Origin: Shinella pollutisoli
GTDB taxonomy: Bacteria; Pseudomonadota; Alphaproteobacteria; Rhizobiales; Rhizobiaceae
NCBI RefSeq assembly: GCF_024609765.1
Contig: NZ_JANFDG010000037.1
Location: forward strand, 1-44,263
Length of the DNA stretch: 44,263 bases
Direction of reading: 5' to 3'
How positions within the stretch are numbered: the first letter of the stretch is position 1; each line of letters starts with the position of its first letter. Position numbers and translations under genes: made by a program. This document shows, piece by piece, positions 37,494-44,263 of the stretch. Under the pieces are notes generated by a model. It was not told the DNA's origin, searched no databases, and was given only the letters and a program-made list of their open reading frames with translations.

Positions 37494-39080
37494 ATGGAGC
37501 AGCTCGCGGGCAAGGTCATGCTGCTGTCCGGCGCAAGGCGGGCAATGGCGGCGCTTCTTGCGGGTCTCATCGGCGTGCTGGCGCTGCCGCCCTTTTCCTT
37601 TCCGGCCGCCCTCTTCGTCTCCTTCACCCTGCTCGTCTGGCTGATCGACGGGGCGACCGCCGCGCCGGAGGCGGGGTTCTTCCGGCGGCTCTGGCCCGCC
37701 TTCCTGACCGGCTGGCTGTTCGGCTTCGGCTATTTCACCGGCGGTCTCTGGTGGCTCGGCAATGCGCTTCTGGTCGAGGCCGAGGACTATGCCTGGGCCC
37801 TGCCGCTCGCCGTCTTCGGCCTGCCGGCCTTCCTCGCGCTCTACTACGGCCTCGCCGCCGCGCTCGCCCGGCTCGTCTGGTCGGACGGCATGGGGCGGAT
37901 CGCCGCGCTCGCCTTCGCCTTCGGGCTTTGCGAGTGGCTGCGCGGCGTCCTCTTCACCGGCTTTCCCTGGAACGCGGTCGGCTACGGCGCGATGCCGGTG
38001 CCGCTCCTCATGCAATCGGCGCGGGTCCTCGGCATCGCCGGCATCAACGCGCTCGCCGTCTTCGTCTTCGCCGCGCCCGCGCTCCTCGGCACGCGCCGCG
38101 GCCGGCTGCCGGGTCTCGCGCTCGCCTCGCTGCTGGTCGCGGCCCATGTCGGCTACGGCTTCTACGTGCTCCATGTCACGCCCGCGCCGGAAAACCGGGA
38201 AACGGTCATCCGCCTCGTCCAGCCGATGATCGACCAGGCGATGAAGCTCGACGATTCGGCGCGCGCCGAGATCTTTGAACGGCATCTGGCGCTCTCCGCC
38301 GCCCCGCCCGTAGAGGGCGGCAAGCGGCCGGACGTCGTCGTCTGGCCGGAGACCTCGATCCCCTTCATCCTCACCGACAATCCGGACGCGCTCACGCGCA
38401 TCGCCGACGTGCTGGCGGACGACCAGGTGCTGATCGCCGGCGCGGTGCGCACGGAAGGGGCGGGCTCCGGCAAGGGACCGCGCTACTACAACTCGATCTA
38501 CGTGATCGACGGCAAGGGCCAGATCGCCGCCGCCGCCGACAAGGTCCATCTCGTGCCCTTCGGCGAGTACATGCCCTTCGAGGACGTCTTCACCGATCTC
38601 GGCATCGCCGCGGTGGCGGCCATGCCCGGCGGCTTTTCCGGCGCGCGCGAGCACCAGCTCCTGCAGGCCTCGGGCATGAGCTTCTATCCGCTGATCTGCT
38701 ACGAGGCGATCTTCCCCGCGGAGATCGGGGCCGCGGGCGAAACGGCGACCGCCCTCCTCAACGTCACCAACGACGCCTGGTTCGGCAACACGCCGGGTCC
38801 CTACCAGCATTTCCACCAGGCGCGGCTCAGGGCCGTGGAGCGCGGCCTGCCGCTCATCCGCGCCGCCAACAACGGTGTCTCCGCCGTCGTGGATGCCCGC
38901 GGGCGCGTCGTCTCGGGCCTCGCCTACGACGTCGCCGGCTATACCGACGCGGTTCTTCCGGGAAGGGTGGACCTCGGCGATCCGGCCCGCCGGCAGGCTT
39001 TCTGGTTCTGGCTGGTCACCGCCGGCTTCCTTGTCGTGGGCGTCGTTTCCCGCGTGGCTTTTCCCGGACGGGCGAATTGA
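37494..39080 (+). CDS. lnt: Apolipoprotein N-acyltransferase
   Basis: This 528-residue inner-membrane enzyme adds the third acyl chain to lipoproteins after Lgt and LspA. Several membrane helices fill about residues 15-230, and a periplasmic nitrilase-like domain follows with the catalytic triad Glu286 (VVWPETSIPF), Lys350 (DKVHLVPFGEYMPFE) and Cys402 (PLICYEAIFPAE); spacing agrees with the E. coli enzyme. GAAGGGGAC precedes the ATG. A final membrane helix is near 505-520. Confidence 0.97.
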   Translation: MEQLAGKVMLLSGARRAMAALLAGLIGVLALPPFSFPAALFVSFTLLVWLIDGATAAPEAGFFRRLWPAFLTGWLFGFGYFTGGLWWLGNALLVEAEDYAWALPLAVFGLPAFLALYYGLAAALARLVWSDGMGRIAALAFAFGLCEWLRGVLFTGFPWNAVGYGAMPVPLLMQSARVLGIAGINALAVFVFAAPALLGTRRGRLPGLALASLLVAAHVGYGFYVLHVTPAPENRETVIRLVQPMIDQAMKLDDSARAEIFERHLALSAAPPVEGGKRPDVVVWPETSIPFILTDNPDALTRIADVLADDQVLIAGAVRTEGAGSGKGPRYYNSIYVIDGKGQIAAAADKVHLVPFGEYMPFEDVFTDLGIAAVAAMPGGFSGAREHQLLQASGMSFYPLICYEAIFPAEIGAAGETATALLNVTNDAWFGNTPGPYQHFHQARLRAVERGLPLIRAANNGVSAVVDARGRVVSGLAYDVAGYTDAVLPGRVDLGDPARRQAFWFWLVTAGFLVVGVVSRVAFPGRAN

Positions 39081-39160
39081 CCCCCAACCCCTAAAATTGC
39101 ATAGTGTCGCGCGCCGGGGGCCGGATGGGCGGGGCCAATTCCACACGTTAGGACAAGGTT

Positions 39161-39586
39161 ATGGCTGAAAACAAGAAAAAGCCGAATCCGATCGACATCC
39201 ACGTCGGCAGCCGCATCCGGCTTCGGCGGACCATGCTCGGCATGAGCCAGGAGAAGCTCGGCGAAAGCCTCGGCATCACCTTCCAGCAGATCCAGAAATA
39301 CGAGAAGGGCACGAACCGCGTCGGCGCGAGCCGCCTGCAGAACATTTCGAGCATTCTCAACGTGCCGGTCTCCTTCTTCTTCGAGGATGCGCCCGGCGAT
39401 CGCGCCGACGTGCAGTCGGGGCTGGCGGAAGCCTCCAGCTCCAACTACGTCGTCGATTTCCTGTCCTCTTCCGAGGGCCTCCAGCTCAACCGCGCCTTCG
39501 TGAAGATCACCGACCCGAAGGTGCGCCGCAAGCTGGTGGATCTCGTCAAGGCGCTTGCCGCCGAAGCGGAGGCGGAGAGCGAATAG
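39161..39586 (+). CDS. praR: Cro/CI-family transcriptional regulator PraR (PhrR-like)
   Basis: The 141-residue regulator has an XRE helix-turn-helix (about 18-72: GSRIRLRRTMLGMSQEKLGE, GITFQQIQKYEKGTNRVGAS) and a short C-terminal helical part (LNRAFVKITDPKVRRKLVDL). It matches the rhizobial PraR/PhrR group, which in other species represses reb genes in Azorhizobium and quorum sensing and adhesion genes in Rhizobium, and was first seen as low-pH-responsive. It lies between lnt and metK, and a strong terminator separates it from metK. Regulatory targets here are unknown. Confidence 0.87.
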   Translation: MAENKKKPNPIDIHVGSRIRLRRTMLGMSQEKLGESLGITFQQIQKYEKGTNRVGASRLQNISSILNVPVSFFFEDAPGDRADVQSGLAEASSSNYVVDFLSSSEGLQLNRAFVKITDPKVRRKLVDLVKALAAEAEAESE

Positions 39587-39611
39587 GTCCACCGGACCGG
39601 TTCACGGAACG

Positions 39612-39633
39612 GCGGCCCTCGGGGCCGCTTTTT
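39612..39633 (+). terminator. Rho-independent terminator after praR
   Basis: GCGGCCC and GGGCCGC form a 7-bp stem with a TCG loop followed by TTTTT, 25 bases after the praR stop. Confidence 0.9.
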
Positions 39634-39684
39634 CGTTTGTGCCGGTGCGTGCGGCAAATTTTTTCCCGCCTATGGTAAGGCGAA

Positions 39685-39706
39685 GACATAAACATATTCT
39701 TATGTC
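39685..39706. promoter_or_regulatory. Inverted repeat upstream of metK, possible operator
   Basis: GACATAA (39685-39691) and TTATGTC (39700-39706) surround eight bases in an unusually AT-rich patch just upstream of the candidate metK -35. The size suits a dimeric regulator. Which protein binds is unknown. Confidence 0.45.
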
Positions 39707-39714
39707 CTTCTGCG

Positions 39715-39743
39715 CTTGTCTTTCGCCGGTGAACTGACTAACA
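39715..39743 (+). promoter_or_regulatory. Candidate metK promoter
   Basis: CTTGTC at 39715-39720 and CTAACA at 39738-39743 with a 17-base spacer fit the rhizobial promoter form moderately; about 30 bases of leader would remain before the metK ATG. I looked for a SAM-II-like riboswitch in the praR-metK gap and did not recognise one. Confidence 0.45.
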
Positions 39744-39779
39744 ACAGCGGAGTTCATCTTCATTGAGGGGAATTCCCGC

Positions 39780-41018
39780 ATGCGCAGCAGTTACCTCTTC
39801 ACCAGCGAATCCGTGTCCGAGGGCCATCCGGACAAGGTGTGCGACCGGATTTCCGACGAGATCGTCGACCTGGTCTATAGGGAGGCGGCGAAGTCGAAGG
39901 TCGATCCCTGGTCCGTGCGCATCGCCTGCGAGACGCTGGCGACGACCAACCGCGTCGTCATCGCCGGTGAGGTCCGCCTGCCGCCGAGCCTGATGAAGAA
40001 GGACAAGAACGGCAAGGACGTCATCAATCCCGCCCGCTTCAAGGCGGCGGCCCGCAAGGCGATCCGCGAGATCGGCTACGAGCAGGACGGCTTCCACTGG
40101 AAGACGGCGAAGATCGACGTGCTGCTGCACTCCCAGTCCGCCGACATCGCCCAAGGCGTCGACAATGCCGCCGACCGCCAGGGCGACGAGGGCGCGGGCG
40201 ACCAGGGCATCATGTTCGGCTACGCCTGCCGCGAGACCGCCGAGCTGATGCCGGCGCCGCTCTACTACGCGCACCGCATCCTCCAGCTCCTCGCCGCCGC
40301 CCGCAAGAAGGGCGAGGGGGACGCCGGCAAGCTCGGTCCCGACGCCAAGAGCCAGGTGACGGTCCGCTATGTCGACGGCAAGCCCGCCGACGTCGCCTCG
40401 ATCGTGCTCTCCACGCAGCATCTCGATCCGAACTGGGATTCCGCCAAGGTCCGCGCGGTCGTCGAGCCCTATATCCGCGAGGCGCTCGCCGACCTGAAGA
40501 TCGCCGACGATTGCTCCTGGTACATCAACCCGACCGGCAAGTTCGTCATCGGCGGCCCGGACGGCGACGCGGGGCTGACGGGCCGCAAGATCATCGTCGA
40601 CACCTATGGCGGTGCCGCGCCGCACGGCGGCGGCGCCTTCTCCGGCAAGGACACGACCAAGGTCGACCGCTCGGCGGCCTATGCCGCGCGCTACCTTGCC
40701 AAGAACGTCGTGGCCGCCGGCCTCGCCGACCGCTGCGCGATCCAGCTCGCCTATGCCATCGGCGTCGCCCAGCCGCTGTCGATCTATGTCGACCTGTACG
40801 GCACCGGCAAGGTCGGGGAGGATCAGGTGGAAGCGGCGATCCGCAAGGTCATGGATCTTTCGCCTTCCGGCATCCGCCGCCATCTCGACCTCAACAAGCC
40901 GATCTACGCGAAGACCTCCGCCTACGGCCATTTCGGCCGCAAGGCCGGCCGCGACGGGTCCTTCTCGTGGGAAAGGCTCGACCTCGTCAAACCGCTCAAG
41001 GATGCGTTGAAGAACTGA
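39780..41018 (+). CDS. metK: S-adenosylmethionine synthetase
   Basis: The 412-residue enzyme makes SAM from methionine and ATP. Signature segments are [20 protein letters not shown] at the N-terminus, [15 protein letters not shown] and [20 protein letters not shown]. Residues about 180-205 ([18 protein letters not shown]) include the alphaproteobacterial insertion. The start is preceded by GAGGGG. trmB follows after 7 bases; SAM made here feeds the several methyltransferases of the window, though that is a general metabolic link. Confidence 0.98.
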   Translation: MRSSYLFTSESVSEGHPDKVCDRISDEIVDLVYREAAKSKVDPWSVRIACETLATTNRVVIAGEVRLPPSLMKKDKNGKDVINPARFKAAARKAIREIGYEQDGFHWKTAKIDVLLHSQSADIAQGVDNAADRQGDEGAGDQGIMFGYACRETAELMPAPLYYAHRILQLLAAARKKGEGDAGKLGPDAKSQVTVRYVDGKPADVASIVLSTQHLDPNWDSAKVRAVVEPYIREALADLKIADDCSWYINPTGKFVIGGPDGDAGLTGRKIIVDTYGGAAPHGGGAFSGKDTTKVDRSAAYAARYLAKNVVAAGLADRCAIQLAYAIGVAQPLSIYVDLYGTGKVGEDQVEAAIRKVMDLSPSGIRRHLDLNKPIYAKTSAYGHFGRKAGRDGSFSWERLDLVKPLKDALKN

Positions 41019-41025
41019 GGCGCCG

Positions 41026-41727
41026 ATGACCGAAGCCGACCGCCGCAGCCGCGCGACCGAAGCCTTCTTCGGTCGCCGCAAGGGCAAGCCGTTGCGCGAG
41101 CGGCAGCTGCATCATCTGGAAACGGTGCTGCCGGCGCTGAAGCTCGATCTCTCGGTTCCGGCGCCGGCGGACCTCGCGTCGCTCTTTCCCGATGCACCGG
41201 CGCAGGTCCGGCTGGAGATCGGCTTCGGCGGCGGGGAGCACCTGATCCACCGGGCGCTGGAGACGCCGCGGACGGGCTTCATCGGCGTGGAGCCCTTCGT
41301 CAATTCGATGGCGAAGCTGGTGGGGCGAATCGAGGAGACGGGCGTGCGCAACATCCGTCTCTACGACGACGACGCGACGGTGCTCCTGGATTGGCTGCCG
41401 GAGGGTTCGCTCGACCGGATCGACCTGCTCTATCCCGACCCGTGGCCGAAGCGGAAGCATTGGAAGCGGCGCTTCGTGTCGAAGGTCAATCTCGACCGTT
41501 TCGCGCGGGTGCTGAAGCCGGGCGGGCTGTTTGCCTTCGCGTCCGACATCGACACCTACGTCAACTGGACTCTCGTCCATTGCGCGGCGCATCCCGCCTT
41601 CGAGTGGACGGCGGAGAACGCGGCGGACTGGCTGACGCCGTTTGCCGGCTGGCCGGGAACGCGGTACGAGGCGAAGGCACGGCGCGAGGGCCGCGCATCG
41701 GCCTATCTCACCTTCCGCCGTCTCTGA
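41026..41727 (+). CDS. trmB: tRNA (guanine-N7-)-methyltransferase TrmB
   Basis: The 233-residue enzyme forms m7G46 in t[20 protein letters not shown] is the SAM-binding motif I, and [17 protein letters not shown] is the diagnostic TrmB motif with the catalytic aspartate. An N-terminal basic region ([14 protein letters not shown]) is usual. It is the last gene of the plus-strand run and converges on a DUF1150 gene with 21 bases between stops. Confidence 0.96.
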   Translation: MTEADRRSRATEAFFGRRKGKPLRERQLHHLETVLPALKLDLSVPAPADLASLFPDAPAQVRLEIGFGGGEHLIHRALETPRTGFIGVEPFVNSMAKLVGRIEETGVRNIRLYDDDATVLLDWLPEGSLDRIDLLYPDPWPKRKHWKRRFVSKVNLDRFARVLKPGGLFAFASDIDTYVNWTLVHCAAHPAFEWTAENAADWLTPFAGWPGTRYEAKARREGRASAYLTFRRL

Positions 41728-41745
41728 CGGAAGGCAACGGATGGT

Positions 41746-41765
41746 CCGTCAGTGCAGGCTGACGG
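41746..41765. other. Inverted repeat between convergent trmB and DUF1150 genes
   Basis: CCGTCAG and CTGACGG flank six bases and overlap the DUF1150 stop codon. It could stop transcription from both sides, but there is no T tract. Confidence 0.35.
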
Positions 41766-42006
41766 TGCGCAGCTCGTCCTCGGCCGCCTTGTAGAAGGTG
41801 CTGGAACGGTTGTCGGTGAGCAGGATCGGCGTGCCGTCGGCGCCGAACAGCGCCCACAGGTCGAGGTTCGGATCGATCTCGGGCGCTTCCGGGAAGCAGC
41901 GCGATACCTCTTCCGCCTTCATCTTGCGGATGTAACCGACTTCGCCCGCGCCGAGATGGGCAAGATCGGCCTTCGAAACGGTGGGGGTGGAAGTCTTCAG
42001 TCCCAT
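41749..42006 (-). CDS. DUF1150 family small protein
   Basis: An 85-residue protein of a family found almost only in alphaproteobacteria, with KADLAHLGAGEVGYIRKMKA and LWALFGADGTPILLTD as conserved parts. GGAGG lies 5 bases before the ATG at 42006; longer in-frame starts exist but lack such a site. It lies downstream of hsp20 on the same strand with a 135-base gap, a recurrent pairing, which suggests but does not prove a link with heat stress. Biochemical function is unknown. Confidence 0.87.
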   Translation of the reverse strand: MGLKTSTPTVSKADLAHLGAGEVGYIRKMKAEEVSRCFPEAPEIDPNLDLWALFGADGTPILLTDNRSSTFYKAAEDELRTVSLH

Positions 42007-42141
42007 AGTTGCCTCCATGGCAATCGCCGGCGTTCTGCCGGCCACCGCACGCCCGCTGCCACCATGGCCCGTCGGTGCGTCCGGCGATCAGGTTATGCGC
42101 GAAACGGTCCGGCGGGTGTTCCCGCAGGAACGGCTCTTGCG

Positions 42142-42573
42142 CTAGTCTGGTACGGAAATGTTAATTTTCTTTACCATGCGCACGGGCTCCGGCCTGACGA
42201 GGTCCACGGACAGGAGCCCGTTGCGAAGCTCCGCGCCCGAGACGTACATGCCCTCGGCAAGCACGAAGGTGCGCTGGAACTGCCGCGCCGCGATGCCGCG
42301 GTAGAGATAGTCCCGCTCGCCGCCGTCGACCTGCCGGCCGCGGATCACGAGCTGGTTCTCTTCCGTCGTCACGTCGAGTTCCTCCTCGGAAAAGCCGGCC
42401 ACGGCCAGCGTGATGCGAAGGCGCTCGGGCGTTCCGGCCTTGCTGTCGGGGCGAAGGCGCTCGATGTTGTAGGGGGGATAGCCGTCATTGCCCTTGGCGA
42501 TCCGCTCAAGGGTCTTCTCCATGGCATCGAAGCCCAGGAGCATCGGGCTGGTGAAAGGGGTCATGCGCGACAT
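42142..42573 (-). CDS. ibpA: Small heat shock protein Hsp20 (IbpA type)
   Basis: This 143-residue holdase has the class A rhizobial sHsp layout: N-terminal FTSPMLLGFDAMEKTLERIA and PPYNIERL, the alpha-crystallin domain with ITLAVAGFSEEELDVTTEEN, the GIAARQFQRTFVLAEG strand, and NGLLSVDLVRPEP, followed by a short tail. Two adjacent ATG codons (42576, 42573) follow AAGGA; the second has better spacing. The leader folds into a ROSE-type thermometer that hides the AAGGA, so expression should rise with temperature at the level of translation. Confidence 0.94.
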   Translation of the reverse strand: MSRMTPFTSPMLLGFDAMEKTLERIAKGNDGYPPYNIERLRPDSKAGTPERLRITLAVAGFSEEELDVTTEENQLVIRGRQVDGGERDYLYRGIAARQFQRTFVLAEGMYVSGAELRNGLLSVDLVRPEPVRMVKKINISVPD

Positions 42574-42579
42574 CATCTA

Positions 42580-42673
42580 GTCCTTGGCTCTCAAGCGACC
42601 GTGGCGGGACCCGGATCGGCATCCCGTCCCCGCCAATATGGGGATTGCGGCCCCGGGGCGCAAGACGCTTGCG
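42580..42673 (-). ncRNA. ROSE-like RNA thermometer in the hsp20 leader
   Basis: Reading the minus strand, three hairpins stand in line before the start codon. The first pairs CGCAAG with CTTGCG (42659-42673). The second pairs TGGCGGGGAC with GTCCCGCCA (42602-42635) with a nested GGAT/ATCC and one bulged G. The last (42580-42599) pairs GTCGCTT with AAGGAC, which contains the ribosome site, leaving one bulged G in the TCGCT. This matches the ROSE consensus UYGCU opposite the Shine-Dalgarno sequence known from rhizobial small heat-shock genes. Confidence 0.85.
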
Positions 42674-42696
42674 ATTGGTGATTTCGCAAATATAGT
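42668..42696 (+). promoter_or_regulatory. Candidate nucleoside hydrolase promoter, overlapping the hsp20 -10
   Basis: CTTGCG at 42668-42673 and TATAGT at 42691-42696 have a 17-base spacer. The complementary strand of 42690-42695 reads CTATAT, a plausible hsp20 -10, so the two divergent promoters appear to overlap. I find no good -35 for the minus-strand promoter. Confidence 0.5.
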
Positions 42697-42754
42697 CGCC
42701 GCTTCGCCCCGCGGTGTGCGGGTGCAACAGTAAGGACGCGTGAACGGAGCGGGC

Positions 42755-43699
42755 ATGGCTGAGCCACGGAAAATCATCATCGACACGGACCCTGGCCAGG
42801 ACGATGCCGCCGCCATCATGCTGGCGCTCGGGAGCCCGCAGGACCTCGATGTCCTGGGCATCACGACGGTCGCCGGCAACGTGCCGCTGTCGCTCACCTC
42901 GCGCAACGCCCGCATCGTGCTGGAGTTCTGCGGCCGCCCGGACGTCAAGGTCTTCGCCGGCGCCGAGAGGCCGATCGCCCGGCCGCTGATCACCGCCGAA
43001 CACGTGCACGGCCAGACCGGCCTCGACGGGCCCGAGCTGCACGAGCCCGAGATGCCGCTTCAGGACAAGCATGCCGTCGACTTCATCGTCGAGACGCTGC
43101 TGCGCGAGCCCGCCGGCACTGTCACGCTCTGCACGCTCGGGCCTCTCACCAACATCGCGCTGGCGCTGGAGAAGGCGCCGGAGATCGGCCCGCGCGTCCG
43201 CGAGCTGGTGATGATGGGCGGCGGCTTCTTCGAGGGCGGCAACATCACGCCAGCCGCCGAGTTCAACATCTATGTCGATCCGGAGGCCGCCGCCGCGGTG
43301 CTTGCCGCCGGCATCCCGACGGTGATGATGCCCCTCGACGTAACGCACAAGGTGCTGACGCTGAAGCGCCGCGTGGCGCCGCTGAAGGCGATCGGCAGCC
43401 GGCCGGCCACCGCCCTCGTCGAGATGCTGGATTTCTTCGAGCGCTTCGACGTGGAGAAATACGGCTCGGACGGCGGCCCGCTGCACGATCCGACCGTGAT
43501 CGCCTATCTGCTGAAGCCGGAGCTCTTCTCGGGCCGCGACTGCAATGTCGAGGTCGAGACGCGCTCGCCGCTCACCGCGGGCATGACGGTGGTCGACTGG
43601 TGGCGGGTGACGGGCCGCCGCCACAATGCCCGCGTCATGCGCGACATCGACGCCGACGGCTTCTTCGCGCTGCTCGCCGAGCGCGTGGCGAGGCTTTAG
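42755..43699 (+). CDS. Inosine-uridine preferring nucleoside hydrolase family protein
   Basis: The 314-residue enzyme hydrolyses the N-glycosidic bond of nucleosides for salvage. The calcium-binding N-terminal motif is IIIDTDPGQDDAAAIMLAL, followed by TTVAGNVPL and the ELVMMGGGFFEGGNITPAAE segment, with PLHDPTVIAYLL near the C-terminus supplying the last metal aspartate. I chose ATG 42755, 5 bases after a GGAG; a GTG 15 bases earlier is possible. Substrate preference within the family cannot be told. Confidence 0.94.
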   Translation: MAEPRKIIIDTDPGQDDAAAIMLALGSPQDLDVLGITTVAGNVPLSLTSRNARIVLEFCGRPDVKVFAGAERPIARPLITAEHVHGQTGLDGPELHEPEMPLQDKHAVDFIVETLLREPAGTVTLCTLGPLTNIALALEKAPEIGPRVRELVMMGGGFFEGGNITPAAEFNIYVDPEAAAAVLAAGIPTVMMPLDVTHKVLTLKRRVAPLKAIGSRPATALVEMLDFFERFDVEKYGSDGGPLHDPTVIAYLLKPELFSGRDCNVEVETRSPLTAGMTVVDWWRVTGRRHNARVMRDIDADGFFALLAERVARL

Positions 43700-43703
43700 G
43701 GCG

Positions 43704-44075
43704 ATGCGGACGCTGCGCGGCACGCGGGCGCCGGCGGGAGCGGCGGCGCGCTTCCATGCCGAGATGATGGAGCTCTACGACCGTTTCGCCGCCCTCGGCT
43801 TCCGCCCCGTCCTGCTGCGCCGCCATGTCGTCTTGAACGGCGGCGTCGCGGCGGCACGCGACCTCGTCTTCAAGCTCGGCACGACCGGCCTCGAGCGGCT
43901 GGTCGACCTCGGCAGGCCCGAGCTCTCGATGGAGGCGGCGATGCTGAAGCCGGACTATCGCGCGCTCTTCACCGAGGCGGAGCTGAAGGAAGCCGCCGAC
44001 CGGCTTGCCGCCGCCGGCCGTTCCCGCTCCCGCTCGCGCGGCCGCCTGCAGGCGACGCCCGCCGTCCGCGGCTGA
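43704..44075 (+). CDS. Hypothetical basic protein
   Basis: I do not recognise this 123-residue protein. It begins 4 bases after the nucleoside hydrolase stop. It seems to have a central folded part (EMMELYDRFAALGFRPVLLR, KLGTTGLERLVDLGRPELSM, LFTEAELKEAADRLAAAG) and a basic tail with RSRSRSRGR, which could bind nucleic acid. No membrane segment or signal peptide is seen. Codon use is like that of neighbouring genes, and a terminator follows directly, which supports a real gene. Confidence 0.75.
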   Translation: MRTLRGTRAPAGAAARFHAEMMELYDRFAALGFRPVLLRRHVVLNGGVAAARDLVFKLGTTGLERLVDLGRPELSMEAAMLKPDYRALFTEAELKEAADRLAAAGRSRSRSRGRLQATPAVRG

Positions 44076-44085
44076 CGCGAACGAA

Positions 44086-44111
44086 AAAGGCCGGCGCATG
44101 CGCCGGCCTTT
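44086..44111. terminator. Bidirectional terminator
   Basis: A perfect 26-base palindrome (AAAGGCCGGCGCA and its complement) with A and T runs at its outer ends lies 10 bases after the hypothetical gene and 21 bases after (in its own direction) the receptor gene on the other strand. It should serve both. Confidence 0.92.
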
Positions 44112-44132
44112 CCGTTTTCCAGGCGTTTCCGC

Positions 44133-44263
44133 TCAGAACTCTTCCCAGTCGTCCCGGGCGAGCGCGGTGTTGCCCGCGACCTGCGGCACGGCGCGGCCGG
44201 CCGGCGCGGCGGCACGCGGAGCCTCGGCGCGGGCGCGCCGCTGCTGCGGCCGCGCGGCGGGCT
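44133..44263 (-). CDS. Methyl-accepting chemotaxis protein, C-terminal end (partial)
   Basis: Only the last 43 codons are in the window; the gene runs off the right edge. The visible part is an Ala/Pro/Arg-rich linker ending AVPQVAGNTALARDDWEEF. The terminal DWEEF matches the xWxxF pentapeptide that tethers CheR and CheB to chemoreceptors, and the linker resembles those of rhizobial receptors. The sensing and signalling domains cannot be seen, so the ligand and membrane topology are unknown. Confidence 0.82.
   Translation of the reverse strand, partial: PAARPQQRRARAEAPRAAAPAGRAVPQVAGNTALARDDWEEF

Noticed and set aside
39634-39779. Possible SAM riboswitch before metK
   Set aside because: I looked for SAM-II-like or SAM/SAH-like conserved bases and pseudoknot pairing and saw none; only a short inverted repeat and a promoter-like pair are present.
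1-44263. A hidden defence, secretion or biosynthetic system
   Set aside because: All genes but one fall into known housekeeping or regulatory families in an order expected for Rhizobiaceae, and there are no composition shifts or mobility genes that would mark an island.

Overview
The window is a contiguous stretch of core chromosome from an alphaproteobacterium of the family Rhizobiaceae (Sinorhizobium/Ensifer, Shinella or Rhizobium-like; I cannot fix the genus). The basis is the very high GC, the gene order (ptsN-hpf-rpoN-lptB-lptA-lptC; olsB, NADP-malic enzyme, mutS, glnD, murJ, trpS; fur, olsA, miaB, phoH, ybeY, corC, lnt, praR, metK, trmB), promoters resembling the rhizobial CTTGAC-N17-CTATAT form, and rhizobial intergenic repeats. 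Genes are tightly packed and no gene-free gap exceeds 300 bases. I see no prophage, transposase, CRISPR array, defence island, tRNA or rRNA.

Layout. Positions 1-3065 hold a minus-strand operon rph, VOC protein, rdgB, hemW, ending in a heptamer repeat array at the left edge. hrcA and grpE (3222-5023) run divergently and end in a strong terminator. Positions 5099-10161 are a minus-strand block: lptC, lptA, lptB, rpoN, hpf, ptsN (lipopolysaccharide export, sigma-54, ribosome hibernation, nitrogen PTS). sppA, ihfB and a LapA-domain protein follow on plus (10360-11988), then a lone CoxG-like gene on minus. Positions 12543-18198 are plus: two RNA methyltransferases and lspA joined by ATGA overlaps, a hybrid histidine kinase, and olsB. 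maeB (minus) faces olsB across a second heptamer repeat locus.

From 20697 to 41727 everything is on plus: mutS, glnD, murJ, trpS, a universal stress protein, an NFU iron-sulfur scaffold, tsaB, rimI, fur/mur, olsA, miaB, phoH, ybeY, corC-like, lnt, praR, metK, trmB. This part contains two full-length long-palindrome repeats, one internally deleted derivative, and two copies of a short rhizobial palindrome. The right end has an hsp20 gene with a ROSE-type RNA thermometer and its small DUF1150 companion on minus, a nucleoside hydrolase and an unknown basic protein on plus, and the last 43 codons of a chemotaxis receptor ending in DWEEF on minus.

The genes are mostly housekeeping: tRNA and rRNA modification, proteostasis, envelope biogenesis, nitrogen control (ptsN, rpoN, glnD) and ornithine-lipid synthesis (olsA and olsB in one block). 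I found no convincing new multi-gene system. The observations most worth checking are the mirrored heptamer arrays next to stop codons, the deletion derivative of the palindromic element, the ROSE thermometer with its overlapping divergent promoters, the likely CTG start of ybeY, and the kinase with a degenerate middle receiver.
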